From the NCBI RefSeq assembly GCF_001028625.1, contig NZ_CP011805.1:992001-1056000 (forward strand): a DNA stretch of 64,000 nucleotides, in the 5' to 3' direction. Each line of letters starts with the position of its first letter. Position 1 is the stretch's first letter. The notes under the pieces are model-generated. The model was not told the origin of the DNA. It was given only the letters and a program-made list of their open reading frames with translations, and did not search any database. The DNA comes from Pelagerythrobacter marensis. Lineage in GTDB: Bacteria; Pseudomonadota; Alphaproteobacteria; Sphingomonadales; Sphingomonadaceae. Made by a program: the position numbers and the translations under genes. Shown piece after piece: positions 9,029 through 18,110 of the stretch.

Positions 9029-9546
9029 TCGTCCGACAGATCTACCGGAGTCGCAGGCTGGATTGTCGATACGGCATGTTTGTAGGCGAGTTGGACGTAG
9101 CCTTCTCGCTCAAGCAGCATGCAAAACAGATCGTACGCTGCGATCGCGCCCTGAAGCATCACGCCATTGACGAGAAACATCGTCACCTGCGCTTCGGCGT
9201 CGCGCACGCGCGAAAGGAAGACATCCTGCAGCAGGCGCAGTTTCTTGTTCGAATCCTGGCTGGCGAACTGCTTCGCATCCATCGGCTGCCCGGGCATGAT
9301 GGTCGATATCGCATGCTTGTAGACAAGTTGCGATTGCCCGTCCCGTCGAAGCAGGATGGAAAAATTGTCGAACCAGGTGACAATGCCCTGGAGCTTGACG
9401 CCTTTCACAAGGAACATCGTAACCGGGGTCTTGTTCTTGCGCAGGATGTTGAGAAACGCGTCCTGCAGATTGGGCTGGCGTCCCTGCTTGGGCTCTTCGG
9501 CCGGCTTCGCCTTGGGGCGCGCGGAGAGAGTCTGTCCGCTAGGCAT
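9007..9546 (-). CDS. hfq: RNA chaperone Hfq with two fused Hfq (Sm-like) domains
   Basis: Hfq normally has one Sm-like domain of about 65 residues and forms a hexamer that pairs small RNAs with mRNAs. This 179-residue protein has two: residues 26-88 and 105-167, joined by about 16 residues. Aligned by eye over 62 positions they share 34 identities (55%). Both keep the proximal-site features (Gln28/Gln107, Phe62/Phe141, YKH at 76-78 and 155-157) and the VTMFLV strand. They differ on the rim: domain 1 has RKNK (36-39), domain 2 has RDAE (115-118). They also differ at the Lys31 position of E. coli Hfq: Lys51 against Met130. Three chains would give one pseudo-hexamer. RBS GGAAG precedes the ATG. 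The tail is acidic (DEWEGDED). Confidence 0.95.
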   Translation of the reverse strand: MPSGQTLSARPKAKPAEEPKQGRQPNLQDAFLNILRKNKTPVTMFLVKGVKLQGIVTWFDNFSILLRRDGQSQLVYKHAISTIMPGQPMDAKQFASQDSNKKLRLLQDVFLSRVRDAEAQVTMFLVNGVMLQGAIAAYDLFCMLLEREGYVQLAYKHAVSTIQPATPVDLSDEWEGDED

Positions 9547-9680
9547 CTTTGTGCTTCCTTCTTCTTGGCGGCCGCCCTTGCGGTCCGCATTCTGGCTGGC
9601 GGGGATAAATCGCCAGCCGGGTAGTCAACCGATTATGCCTCGCTTGGTGCCCGCGAGCAACGCAATTTCGTCGCTGGAAC

Positions 9681-11066
9681 TCAGTCCTTGCGCTCGGACG
9701 GACCGCGTTCGCCCATGCCGAGGAGCTTCAGCTTGCGATGCAGGGCCGAACGTTCCATCCCGATGAAGCTCGCCGTTTTCGAGATATTGCCGGAGAAGCG
9801 GCGTATCTGAATGCTCAGATACTCCCGCTCGAAGCTTTCCCGCGCCTCCCGCAGCGGCACGCCCATCAGGGTAGAAAGGCCGTTCGTTGCGCCGAGCTTG
9901 CCCCCCATCACCTCGCTGGGCAGCATTTCCGCTTCGACCATCTGCAGATCGTCGCGCGGGGACAGAATAACGGTTCGCTCCACAACATTTCGCAGCTGGC
10001 GCACGTTGCCGGGCCAGTCATAGGCCTGAAGCGCAGCCATCGCCTCTTCCGAAATGTCGGGTGCCGGGATGCCCTGCTCCGCAGCGTATCGCGTAAAGAA
10101 GTGCTGCGTAAGCGCAGGAATATCATCGCGACGCTCGGACAACGAAGGGATCGCGACCGGCACCACGTTCAGCCGGTAGAACAGGTCTTCCCGAAACCGC
10201 TTGTCTTCAATCTCCTGCGCCAGATCGCGCGAGGTGGACGAGACGACCCGTACATCGACACCGATCTGACGGTTACCGCCCACTCGAACGAAGCTTTGCT
10301 CTGTCAGAACGCGAAGTATTCGCGCCTGAGTGGAAAGCGGCATGTCGGCCACTTCATCGAGATATAGCGTGCCGCCGTCCGCCATTTCGAGCAGGCCAGG
10401 CCTGACCAGCTTGCCATCCGCTTCTTCCCCGAACAGCTCGTGTTCGAAGCGTTCCGGCGTGATGCGGGCGGAATTGACGATCACGAATCCGCCTTCGGAC
10501 CGGCCGCTCCAAGCATGCAGGAGCCGGGCGGCCACTTCCTTGCCCGCCCCTGCCGGGCCGCTGATAAGCACGCGGCTCCCGGTGCCGGCCACACGCTTCA
10601 GCGTGGCGCGCACCTGGTTGATCACCGACGAGTTACCGGTGAATTCCTCGCCAACGCTGAATCCCTGCCGCAGCCTGGTGTTTTCCCGGCGCAACCGCTC
10701 GGTTTCGGTCGCGCGTGCGACAAGATGGAGCAGTTTTTCCGCTTCGAACGGCTTCTCGATGAAATCCACCGCCCCCCGGCTGACGGCGGAAACGGCGGTA
10801 TCGATATTGCCGTGGCCAGAGAATATGATCACCGGCAGTTCGGGTTCGCGCTTCTTGATCTCGTCGAGCACTTCGAGCCCATCCATCGGGCTGCCGTGAA
10901 GCCAGACGTCGAGCAACACCAGACTGGGCCGACGCTCGTCGATTGCTGTCAGCGCAGCGGCGCTGTCGCCCGCCGTGCGACATTCGTATCCCTCGTCGCT
11001 GAGCACGCCGGACACGAGTTCGCGAATGTCGCGCTCGTCATCCACAACGAGAATTTCGAGGGTCAT
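9681..11066 (-). CDS. ntrX: NtrX response regulator (AAA+, sigma54-activator-like)
   Basis: Response regulator of the NtrY-NtrX pair, linked in alphaproteobacteria to nitrogen, redox and envelope control. The receiver domain (1-120) has Asp9, Asp10 and phospho-acceptor Asp53. The AAA+ domain has Walker A GPAGAGKE at 170-177 and Walker B GGTLYLDEVAD at 231-241. A Fis-type HTH lies near 430-455. The GAFTGA loop that contacts sigma54 is missing: the segment after ELFG reads EEADGKL, and the chain is shorter there. This is a known trait of alphaproteobacterial NtrX and implies it does not activate sigma54 directly. It lies 22 bases downstream of ntrY. Confidence 0.95.
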   Translation of the reverse strand: MTLEILVVDDERDIRELVSGVLSDEGYECRTAGDSAAALTAIDERRPSLVLLDVWLHGSPMDGLEVLDEIKKREPELPVIIFSGHGNIDTAVSAVSRGAVDFIEKPFEAEKLLHLVARATETERLRRENTRLRQGFSVGEEFTGNSSVINQVRATLKRVAGTGSRVLISGPAGAGKEVAARLLHAWSGRSEGGFVIVNSARITPERFEHELFGEEADGKLVRPGLLEMADGGTLYLDEVADMPLSTQARILRVLTEQSFVRVGGNRQIGVDVRVVSSTSRDLAQEIEDKRFREDLFYRLNVVPVAIPSLSERRDDIPALTQHFFTRYAAEQGIPAPDISEEAMAALQAYDWPGNVRQLRNVVERTVILSPRDDLQMVEAEMLPSEVMGGKLGATNGLSTLMGVPLREARESFEREYLSIQIRRFSGNISKTASFIGMERSALHRKLKLLGMGERGPSERKD

Positions 11067-11088
11067 CGACAGTACTCCTTACAAAGTC

Positions 11089-13302
11089 TCATTCGGCGCC
11101 TTCGCTACCCTGCGGCGCCGGGTTGCGCGCAAAGCGCAGGGTGACCCGTGTCCCCCCACCCGCTGCGGTTGCGAAAGCCATTTCCCCCCCGTGTTCCTCG
11201 ACAATCTTGTTGACGATGGCGAGGCCGAGCCCCGTCCCCTTCTCGCGCGTCGTCACATAGGGTTCCACGATCCGGTCCCGGTCCTGCGGCAGACCCACCC
11301 CGTTATCGTCTACCGCTACGGTGATATCCTCTTCACCCGGAACGATGGTCACGCCGATCCGCCCTCGATAATCAGGTTCCGCAGTGCGTCGGCGGGCTTC
11401 GACTGCCTCGACTGCGTTCTTGAGCACATTGGTCATCGCCTGCCCGACCTGATGGCGATCGCAGGCCACCGTCACGGGGCCCGTGCCTTCGAATTCGAAA
11501 CGGAAATCGATCTCCGGATGGGCCACTTCCTGGAGGAAGAGAGCCTGACGGACGAGGTCGAGGGCGTCTTCCTGCCGGAAAACCGGTTTCGGCAAACGCG
11601 CGAACGACGAGAATTCATCGACCATCTTCCGCAGATCCCCGACCTGCCGCACGATCGTGCTGGTCAGTTCGTCGAACAGATCCCCGTCGCTTTCGATCTG
11701 CGAGCGGTACCGGCGCTTGAGCCGTTCCGTTGCCAACTGGATCGGCGTCAAAGGGTTCTTGATTTCATGCGCGATACGGCGTGCGACATCCGACCAGGCC
11801 GCCTGCCTCTGGTCCAGCAACTGGCGCGTAATGTCTTCGAAGGTGATCACTTTCCCTTCGGAGAAATCGGCAATTTTCACCGCCAGCGTCAGCAATTCGC
11901 CGGCGACCGTCTGATTGACGATGCCACGATCGATCCCGCCGTTGAGCAACGCTGCAATCGGGGGTGTTAGCTCATCCAGCGTGAGCCCGACCGGGGGCGG
12001 CGAGCCTTCATCGAGAAGAAGAGCCTGCGCCGACCCATTCATCAACAGGACCTGACGATCCTGATCGACCGAGATGACACCCGCTGTGACCGATTCCAGA
12101 ACCGTCGCCATGAAGGCGCGGCGGTTTTCGAGCTGCCGATTGGCGTTGACCAGCGCGTCAGTCTGCTTTTCGATCTGGGCGGTCATTCGGTTGAACGCAC
12201 GGTTCAGCAAGCCGATCTCGTCCGGCCCGGTGCGGCCTTCCACACGCAGGGCGAAGTTGCCCGCCCCGACTTGCCGCGCCGCGCCGACTAAATCGGTGAG
12301 GGGCTCAACCTGTCGATCTGCAAACCGGAGAGCAAACCACACGGCGAGCGCGAGCAATCCCAGCGATACGAAGAACAGCGCAAGGTTGAACCGCAATTGC
12401 AGCGCCCTGCCCCGCTGGGTCAGCGCCTCATAATTTGTGGAGATCGAATTGGCGCGATCCCACAGGTCGAATGCGAAAGCCTTGGAATTCCGGGCGTTGT
12501 AGAGAAATATCCCGCTGTCCCGATCGATGGCAGCGATCGCCTCGATCCGTTCGGCTTCGCCCTGGACCACGACGGGTTCGTCGGTTCCGACCCGGTCGAA
12601 GACCGAAGGATCGAACCGGGTTGGATCGTTATCCGCCAACAGGCCGAACATTGCAGCGGTTCGCAGGCTGCCATCCGCCACGCGTTGCAGGATGGCGGAT
12701 TCGTTGATGTTCCGACCTTCGGCCTGATAACGGTAATAGTCTTCGAAACCGCCGTCTGTCAGCGTGCCCCGCTCGAAATAGTAACGCAGGTCGCCGGCCA
12801 TCGCGATCGTATGGTTGGCCACCTCCAGCTGGTTTTCTTCGTAGTAACCACGTGCAAACTCGTTCGCATTGCGCATCAATCCGCGCGAATCGTCGGAAAA
12901 CCAGAAATCCACGCCGGACTGAAAAAGCACTGCCGCAAAAGCCGCGACGAGCAGCGTGGGAACGGCGGCAACCAGCGAAAAGAAGAAAACCAGGCGCACA
13001 TGCAGCCGCGCGGTGCTGCCCGCCGCCCGGCGAAGCGCCAGACGGCGACCGAACAGCACCACCAGCGCCATGGCGGGCAGGAGCGTCCCGATCAGCAGGC
13101 TTGCGACCTGTCCCGCCGGCACCAGTTGCCCATCTGCCGGCGCGCTGTCGAACGTGAGCCAGGTCGTCAGGATCATTGTCGCCAGCGCCAGCGCCGAAAC
13201 GATCTCCAGCAACAGGAAGAAGTTCGCGCGCCGCGATGCAACGACGAAACGACGCCACCAGCGCGGATTGCGCCTTGTCAGAGGGAGTGTCGATTCCGCC
13301 AC
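11089..13302 (-). CDS. ntrY: NtrY membrane sensor histidine kinase
   Basis: Partner kinase of NtrX. From GTG 13302 the protein has 737 residues: helices near the N-terminus (about 15-100), a periplasmic domain, another helix before a HAMP domain, a PAS domain, then the kinase core with phospho-acceptor His512 in RIAHEIKNPL and ATPase motifs DDNGVGLP and GTGLGLAIV. A TTG at 13356 would add 18 residues (cysteine-containing, not hydrophobic). I prefer GTG because the sequence from there looks like the usual NtrY N-terminus (basic RRNPRWWRR then a helix), but neither start has a strong RBS. Gene order ntrC-ntrY-ntrX is the standard one. Confidence 0.93.
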   Translation of the reverse strand: MAESTLPLTRRNPRWWRRFVVASRRANFFLLLEIVSALALATMILTTWLTFDSAPADGQLVPAGQVASLLIGTLLPAMALVVLFGRRLALRRAAGSTARLHVRLVFFFSLVAAVPTLLVAAFAAVLFQSGVDFWFSDDSRGLMRNANEFARGYYEENQLEVANHTIAMAGDLRYYFERGTLTDGGFEDYYRYQAEGRNINESAILQRVADGSLRTAAMFGLLADNDPTRFDPSVFDRVGTDEPVVVQGEAERIEAIAAIDRDSGIFLYNARNSKAFAFDLWDRANSISTNYEALTQRGRALQLRFNLALFFVSLGLLALAVWFALRFADRQVEPLTDLVGAARQVGAGNFALRVEGRTGPDEIGLLNRAFNRMTAQIEKQTDALVNANRQLENRRAFMATVLESVTAGVISVDQDRQVLLMNGSAQALLLDEGSPPPVGLTLDELTPPIAALLNGGIDRGIVNQTVAGELLTLAVKIADFSEGKVITFEDITRQLLDQRQAAWSDVARRIAHEIKNPLTPIQLATERLKRRYRSQIESDGDLFDELTSTIVRQVGDLRKMVDEFSSFARLPKPVFRQEDALDLVRQALFLQEVAHPEIDFRFEFEGTGPVTVACDRHQVGQAMTNVLKNAVEAVEARRRTAEPDYRGRIGVTIVPGEEDITVAVDDNGVGLPQDRDRIVEPYVTTREKGTGLGLAIVNKIVEEHGGEMAFATAAGGGTRVTLRFARNPAPQGSEGAE

Positions 13303-13380
13303 AGTTGCAGGCTTACAACTGCACTGTTGCGGATATGCAAGGCCAAATCCGTTCAAAAGAGGAATTCACCAGACGGACTG

Positions 13381-14790
13381 CTAATCGCCGCTCGAGAAAT
13401 TGTCGACGTTGAGCTGCAATTCGCTGAGCTTCTTGCGCAAAGTATTGCGGTTGATGCCAAGGAGCCTGGCAGCCCGCAACTGGTTCCCGCCGGTCTGCCT
13501 CAGCGCATGTTCGAACAGGGGACGTTCGAACGCGGCGATGGCGCGATGGTACACTGTGCCTTGAGCCGGCGCGTGCTCGGCCAGCCACGCGGCCAGCGCC
13601 GATCGCAAACCATCGCCCTGCCCCACGCCATCGGGATGCGAGGTATCGCCCAATATCGTTTCGACGGCCAGCGCATCGATTACGTCGTCACGCGCCATGA
13701 GAGCGAGACGATACACCGCATTCTGCAATTCGCGCACGTTGCCGCGCCATGCCTGCTGTTCCAGGAGCGTCAAAGCCGCTCGATCGATCCGGCGTTCCGG
13801 CAGCCCTTCGCGTGCGGCCAGCCCCAGAAAATGCTTGGTCAGCGCCTCGATATCCTCGACCCGGTCACGCAGCGGCGGCAGCAGGATCGGCACGACATTG
13901 AGGCGGTAGAACAAGTCTTCCCGAAAGTGGCCCGCCGCAATCATCGGCTTAAGATCGCGATTGGTGGCCGCGATGATCCTTACGTCGACGGCAATTTCCT
14001 GTCGGCCGCCAACCCGCCGGATGCGGCCTGACTGCAGGGCCCGCAGAAGCCGGGTTTGGGCTTCGATCGGCATGTCGCCGATTTCATCCAGAAACAAGGT
14101 CCCGCCATTCGCCTGCTCGAACTTGCCGATCGCTTGCGCGATTGCGCCGGTAAACGCGCCCTTCTCGTGGCCGAACAGTTCGCTCTCGATCAGGTCCGCT
14201 GGAATGGCAGCGGCATTGACTGCGACGAACGGACCCGACTTGCGATGGCCGAGCTGGTGAATTGCCTCTGCCACCAGTTCCTTGCCGGTGCCGGATTCGC
14301 CGAGGACGAGTACGGTCAGATCGTTGCGCAGGACGCGGGTGATCATGCGATAGACGGCCTGCATCGCCTGACTGCGACCGACCAGGGGCAAGCCGTCCCC
14401 TGCCTGCCCCTCCTCCCCACGCTTGTCGCCCGACCCGACGGCCTGGCTGACGGCGCGCACCAGATCGTCGAGATCGAACGGCTTGGGGAAGTACTCGAAC
14501 GCACCGGTGTCGCTCGCACGAACAGCCGTGTCGAGGGTGTTTTGCGCCGACAAAACGATCAGCGGCATGTCCGGGCACGCCGTCCGCACGCTGTCGATTG
14601 TGGCGATCCCGTCGCCGTCGGTCAGCATGACGTCGGTCAGCATCACATCGTACTTGCCTGCGGCAAGCAGCCTGTCGCGGGCTTCTATGCTGTCGCAACG
14701 ATCGACGGTGAAGCCGTCATCCTCCAGTGCCGATCGAATAACCGTGGCGATCGACGCGTCGTCTTCAACCAGCAGCACGGTGCCGCTCAT
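13381..14790 (-). CDS. ntrC: NtrC nitrogen regulator (sigma54-dependent activator)
   Basis: Response regulator that activates nitrogen-scavenging genes with sigma54 when phosphorylated by NtrB. The receiver domain has acidic residues 10-11 and Asp53. The AAA+ domain has Walker A GESGTGKE at 164-171, an intact GAFTGA loop at 211-216 and Walker B GGTLFLDEIGD. A Fis-type HTH occupies about 435-462. The intact GAFTGA contrasts with NtrX, which has lost it. The start overlaps the ntrB stop by four bases (ATGA), so NtrB and NtrC are translationally coupled. Confidence 0.96.
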   Translation of the reverse strand: MSGTVLLVEDDASIATVIRSALEDDGFTVDRCDSIEARDRLLAAGKYDVMLTDVMLTDGDGIATIDSVRTACPDMPLIVLSAQNTLDTAVRASDTGAFEYFPKPFDLDDLVRAVSQAVGSGDKRGEEGQAGDGLPLVGRSQAMQAVYRMITRVLRNDLTVLVLGESGTGKELVAEAIHQLGHRKSGPFVAVNAAAIPADLIESELFGHEKGAFTGAIAQAIGKFEQANGGTLFLDEIGDMPIEAQTRLLRALQSGRIRRVGGRQEIAVDVRIIAATNRDLKPMIAAGHFREDLFYRLNVVPILLPPLRDRVEDIEALTKHFLGLAAREGLPERRIDRAALTLLEQQAWRGNVRELQNAVYRLALMARDDVIDALAVETILGDTSHPDGVGQGDGLRSALAAWLAEHAPAQGTVYHRAIAAFERPLFEHALRQTGGNQLRAARLLGINRNTLRKKLSELQLNVDNFSSGD

Positions 14791-15863
14791 GCCTGTTCTC
14801 CTTCGTCACGCGCCAGAGGCAGGTGAATGCGAAAGTGGGTCAGCCCCTCTCGTTCGTCGCGCTGATGGCCGATACGTCCGTTCATGTCGCGAATGAGCTT
14901 GCGGACGAGCGCCAGGCCGAGGCCCTGCCCGCTTGATTTGGAGGTTACGAAGGGTTCGAACACGTGATCGCGCAGGGACGGTTCGATCCCGGGACCATTG
15001 TCGCTGACTGAAACTTCCACCGGCAACCGAATCGCCCGGCCGAGTTTCAGGTTCGAAACGAGCCCGCTAACGAAGCGCGTTCGAATGACGATCTTCGGCG
15101 CCTCTCCACTGGCACAGGCATCGCGAGCATTCGAAATCAGATTGATCAGCACCTGCTCCAGCGCATCGCGACTGGCCAGGACGGGGGGGAGCGAGGGGTC
15201 GAACTCCTCGACCATTTCGACCTTCTGCGTTCCAGCGGCGCGCACCGTTGCGATGGCACTACGGACCGCCTCGTGCAGGTTGGTCGGCGCGACCGGATCG
15301 GCACGTTCGCTGCCGAGGCGCTGCATCCGGTCGACCAGACGAGCGATACGATCGACTTCGACCGATATCATCGTCGCCAGTGGCCGGTCACGTTCATCGA
15401 GCTTGCGCGCGACAAGCTGTCCCGCACCCCGGATCGCGGCAAGCGGGTTCTTGATTTCATGGGCAAGGATGGCGGGTGCGCGCAGGGTCGTTTCCGTTCG
15501 TCCTTCGTCCCCCATCTCGCCTTGCCCGACTTCCGAAAGTGTCATCACACGCCAGCCAGGATGGGACGCCAGCGGCGACACTGTCATGTTCACCTGGGCA
15601 ACCCGTTCGCCGCATCGCATCGCCATGCCGCGCACCGTCAGCCGCGCATCGGGATCGGCCAGACGCAGTGCAACCCGTTCATCCTCAAGGGCAATCACGT
15701 CGAGAAGCGATTCGCCTACCAGTCGACGAGCGCTGCGATGCAGCAGGTCTTCGGCGGCAGGATTTGCCTCGCGCACGATGAGTTCGGGATCAAGCAGCAG
15801 GATCGCGAAGATCAGGCCGGAGATCTGGGCCGCGGCGTCGGGCCGCCCGCTCGTGCCGTTCAT
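14787..15863 (-). CDS. ntrB: NtrB (NRII) soluble sensor histidine kinase
   Basis: Cytoplasmic PAS-containing kinase/phosphatase for NtrC, controlled in enterics by the PII protein. The 358-residue protein has a PAS domain at about 15-115, phospho-acceptor His135 in ILAHEIKNPLAAIRG, and an HATPase domain with SDNGPGIEP and GQGLGLALV. There is no membrane helix, as expected. It overlaps dusB by four bases (ATGA) and ntrC by four bases, so dusB-ntrB-ntrC is one coupled unit. Confidence 0.95.
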   Translation of the reverse strand: MNGTSGRPDAAAQISGLIFAILLLDPELIVREANPAAEDLLHRSARRLVGESLLDVIALEDERVALRLADPDARLTVRGMAMRCGERVAQVNMTVSPLASHPGWRVMTLSEVGQGEMGDEGRTETTLRAPAILAHEIKNPLAAIRGAGQLVARKLDERDRPLATMISVEVDRIARLVDRMQRLGSERADPVAPTNLHEAVRSAIATVRAAGTQKVEMVEEFDPSLPPVLASRDALEQVLINLISNARDACASGEAPKIVIRTRFVSGLVSNLKLGRAIRLPVEVSVSDNGPGIEPSLRDHVFEPFVTSKSSGQGLGLALVRKLIRDMNGRIGHQRDEREGLTHFRIHLPLARDEGEQA

Positions 15864-16876
15864 GCTGCGCGGCGGTGAAGGAACGGTTCGTAAAACCGCT
15901 CAATCTCTCCCAGAACCTGATCGGGATCGTCGATGAAGTTCGCCCGGTTCCTGAACTCGGCCGAACCGTGCATCCCCTTGGTGTACCAGCCCAGGTGCTT
16001 GCGCGCGATCTTGGTGCCCACATCCCTGCCATAATGATCCAGCATCGCCCGATAATGCTCGACCAGCACCGCGTACTGTTCGTCGAAGCTCGGGCTCGCC
16101 AGCATCTCGCCGGTGCGCCACCAGTGCATGACCTGGCCCAGCAGCCAGGGCTTGCCGTACGCGCCGCGCCCGATCATCACACCGTCAGCGCCGGATTGTT
16201 CCAATGCGCAGGCGGCGTCCTCGATCCCGCAGATATCGCCATTGACGATGACCGGGATGGACACGGCTTCCTTCACCTTGCGGATGAAAGACCAGTCGGC
16301 CGCGCCCTTGTACATCTGATTGCGGGTGCGACCGTGAACGGTGATCATCTTGACGCCCAGATCCTCAGCGATCCGGGCAAGCTCGGGCGCGTTCAGGCTC
16401 GCATGATCCCAGCCCATCCGCATTTTCACCGTAACAGGGACGGACACGGCCTTGACCGTCGATTCCATCAGCCGCGTTGCCAGCGGAACCTCTCGCATAA
16501 GGGCAGACCCGGCCATGCCATTGGTCACCTTGCGCACAGGGCAGCCGAAGTTGATATCGATGATTTCGGCACCGCGATCCTGGTTCAGCTTCGCCGCCTC
16601 GCCCATCGATTCCGGGTCACAGCCGACCAGTTGCATCGACACCGGTTCTTCCGCCGGGTCCCAGGCGGCTTTCTGAATGGACTGCCGGGTTTCGCGAATA
16701 GCGGCCTGGCTGGCGATCATTTCGGTTACGTTGAGACCTGAGCCATAACGCCGCACCAGCGTGCGGAACGGCATATCGGTCACCCCCGTCATCGGCGCGA
16801 GAACGACCGGGCAATCGATCGTCACCGAACCGACCTGAATCGGCCGCAGCGCCGGGGGATGGGGAAGTGTAGTCAT
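15860..16876 (-). CDS. dusB: tRNA-dihydrouridine synthase (DusB/NifR3 type)
   Basis: FMN enzyme that reduces uridines in the tRNA D-loop. I choose ATG 16876, giving 338 residues beginning MTTLPHPPALRPIQVG; upstream in-frame codons do not look like protein and would run into the divergent ispDF gene. The NifR3 hallmarks are present: APMTGVTDMPFR near the N-terminus, the catalytic Cys in NFGCPVRKV followed by GMAGSALM, KMRMGWD, VHGRTR and the phosphate-binding IGRGAYG. The dusB-ntrB-ntrC order, first named nifR3-ntrBC, is standard in alphaproteobacteria. Confidence 0.95.
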   Translation of the reverse strand: MTTLPHPPALRPIQVGSVTIDCPVVLAPMTGVTDMPFRTLVRRYGSGLNVTEMIASQAAIRETRQSIQKAAWDPAEEPVSMQLVGCDPESMGEAAKLNQDRGAEIIDINFGCPVRKVTNGMAGSALMREVPLATRLMESTVKAVSVPVTVKMRMGWDHASLNAPELARIAEDLGVKMITVHGRTRNQMYKGAADWSFIRKVKEAVSIPVIVNGDICGIEDAACALEQSGADGVMIGRGAYGKPWLLGQVMHWWRTGEMLASPSFDEQYAVLVEHYRAMLDHYGRDVGTKIARKHLGWYTKGMHGSAEFRNRANFIDDPDQVLGEIERFYEPFLHRRAA

Positions 16877-16952
16877 TGCAGAAGTGCCTAAAATTTGGGC
16901 AGCGCATAGTGGATTGCCCGTCGTGGTGCAAGGCGCTAGCGCGCCGGGTTCC

Positions 16953-18110
16953 ATGGCGTTCAATACTCCCCTGCCCCCCTTCGCCGCAATCGTGGTCGCC
17001 GCTGGCAAAGGGCAGCGTTCCGGCCAGTCCGTGCCGAAGCAATTCGCAATCTGGCGTGGCAAGCCAGTGATCCGTCACTCGGTCGAAACCCTGATGCAGG
17101 CAGGCGCAGCACCTATGGCAGTGGTGATCGCGCGGGATGCGGAGGAGCAGGCTCGCGACGCGCTGACGGGTCTCGCCGGATACGAACTGGTTGTCGGAGG
17201 TGAGACACGCCAGCAATCGGTCGCCAACGCACTCGAACATCTCGACGCGGCGGCGCCATCGTCTGTTCTGATCCACGATGCTGCGCGGCCGATGCTTCCT
17301 TTGGCGGTGATCGACCGGCTGCTGGCTGCATTGCAGACCCAGCCCGGGGCGATACCCGTGCTACCCGTCATAGACAGCCTTGCCATCGCCAGTGACGGGT
17401 TCATGACCGGCACTGCAGATCGCGGGGCCTTGCGCCGCGTCCAGACGCCCCAGGCGTTCCGATTTGGTCCGATACTCGCCGCTCATCGTAACTGGTCGGG
17501 TGAGCCCAACGCGGGGGACGACGCCCAGGTCCTGCGGGCCGACGGCGGCGATGTGGCGCTGGTCGACGGCGATGAAGCGCTGAAGAAGCTCACCGTGGCG
17601 GAGGATTTCATGAACGAACGGCCCTACATCCGGACAGGCCAGGGCTTCGATGTCCACCGTCTGGTCCAGGATGAAGAGTTGTGGCTGGGCGGACTCCGCA
17701 TCCCGCACGATCGGGGCCTGTCGGGGCACAGCGATGCCGATGTCGTCCTGCATGCGCTGGTCGATGCACTGCTGGGTGCAATCGGTGCGGGCGATATCGG
17801 CACGCACTTCCCGCCTTCCGACAGCAAGTGGAAAGGCGCGCCCTCCTCTCGCTTCGTGGAACATGCCGTGGCGCTGGTTTCGGCGGCCGGCTACACGATT
17901 GGCAATGTCGATCTGACTGTAATCTGCGAAGCGCCGAAGATCGGCCCGCATCGTGAAGCCATGCGCGCGCGTATCGCCGGCCTCTTGGCGGTGGAGCCCG
18001 ACCGGGTTAGCGTGAAGGCAACGACCACCGAAGGCCTTGGCCCGACTGGTCGTGGAGAAGGTATTGCTGCACAGGCAGTTGCGACGTTGATTGGAAAGGA
18101 TCGGCTGTGA
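16953..18110 (+). CDS. ispDF: Bifunctional IspD/IspF (MEP pathway)
   Basis: One protein carries two steps of non-mevalonate isoprenoid synthesis: CDP-ME synthesis from MEP and CTP (IspD) and MEcPP formation (IspF). The N-terminal half has the nucleotide-binding VVAAGKGQRSGQSVPKQF core and IHDAARP. The C-terminal half begins at IRTGQGFDVHRL and has GHSDADVVLHALVDALLG and GDIGTHFPPSD with zinc ligands. Fused IspDF is common in alphaproteobacteria. I choose ATG 16953 (MAFNTPLPP), 385 residues; the earlier in-frame ATG at 16884 would leave only seven bases to the divergent dusB start. Its stop overlaps the next gene (GTGA). Confidence 0.95.
   Translation: MAFNTPLPPFAAIVVAAGKGQRSGQSVPKQFAIWRGKPVIRHSVETLMQAGAAPMAVVIARDAEEQARDALTGLAGYELVVGGETRQQSVANALEHLDAAAPSSVLIHDAARPMLPLAVIDRLLAALQTQPGAIPVLPVIDSLAIASDGFMTGTADRGALRRVQTPQAFRFGPILAAHRNWSGEPNAGDDAQVLRADGGDVALVDGDEALKKLTVAEDFMNERPYIRTGQGFDVHRLVQDEELWLGGLRIPHDRGLSGHSDADVVLHALVDALLGAIGAGDIGTHFPPSDSKWKGAPSSRFVEHAVALVSAAGYTIGNVDLTVICEAPKIGPHREAMRARIAGLLAVEPDRVSVKATTTEGLGPTGRGEGIAAQAVATLIGKDRL

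Noticed and set aside
9681..11066. Frameshift or deletion in ntrX because GAFTGA is absent
   Set aside because: Reading frame is intact on both sides and loss of GAFTGA is known for NtrX of alphaproteobacteria.
12397..14031. Long open frame (over 500 codons) on the plus strand opposite ntrY and ntrC
   Set aside because: Antisense to two genes with clear motifs; Arg/Gln/His-rich, no domain, no start signal. Typical of high-G+C coding DNA read backwards.
16884..16952. Longer N-terminus for IspDF from ATG 16884
   Set aside because: It would leave seven bases to the divergent dusB start, with no space for promoters. ATG 16953 fits the family start.
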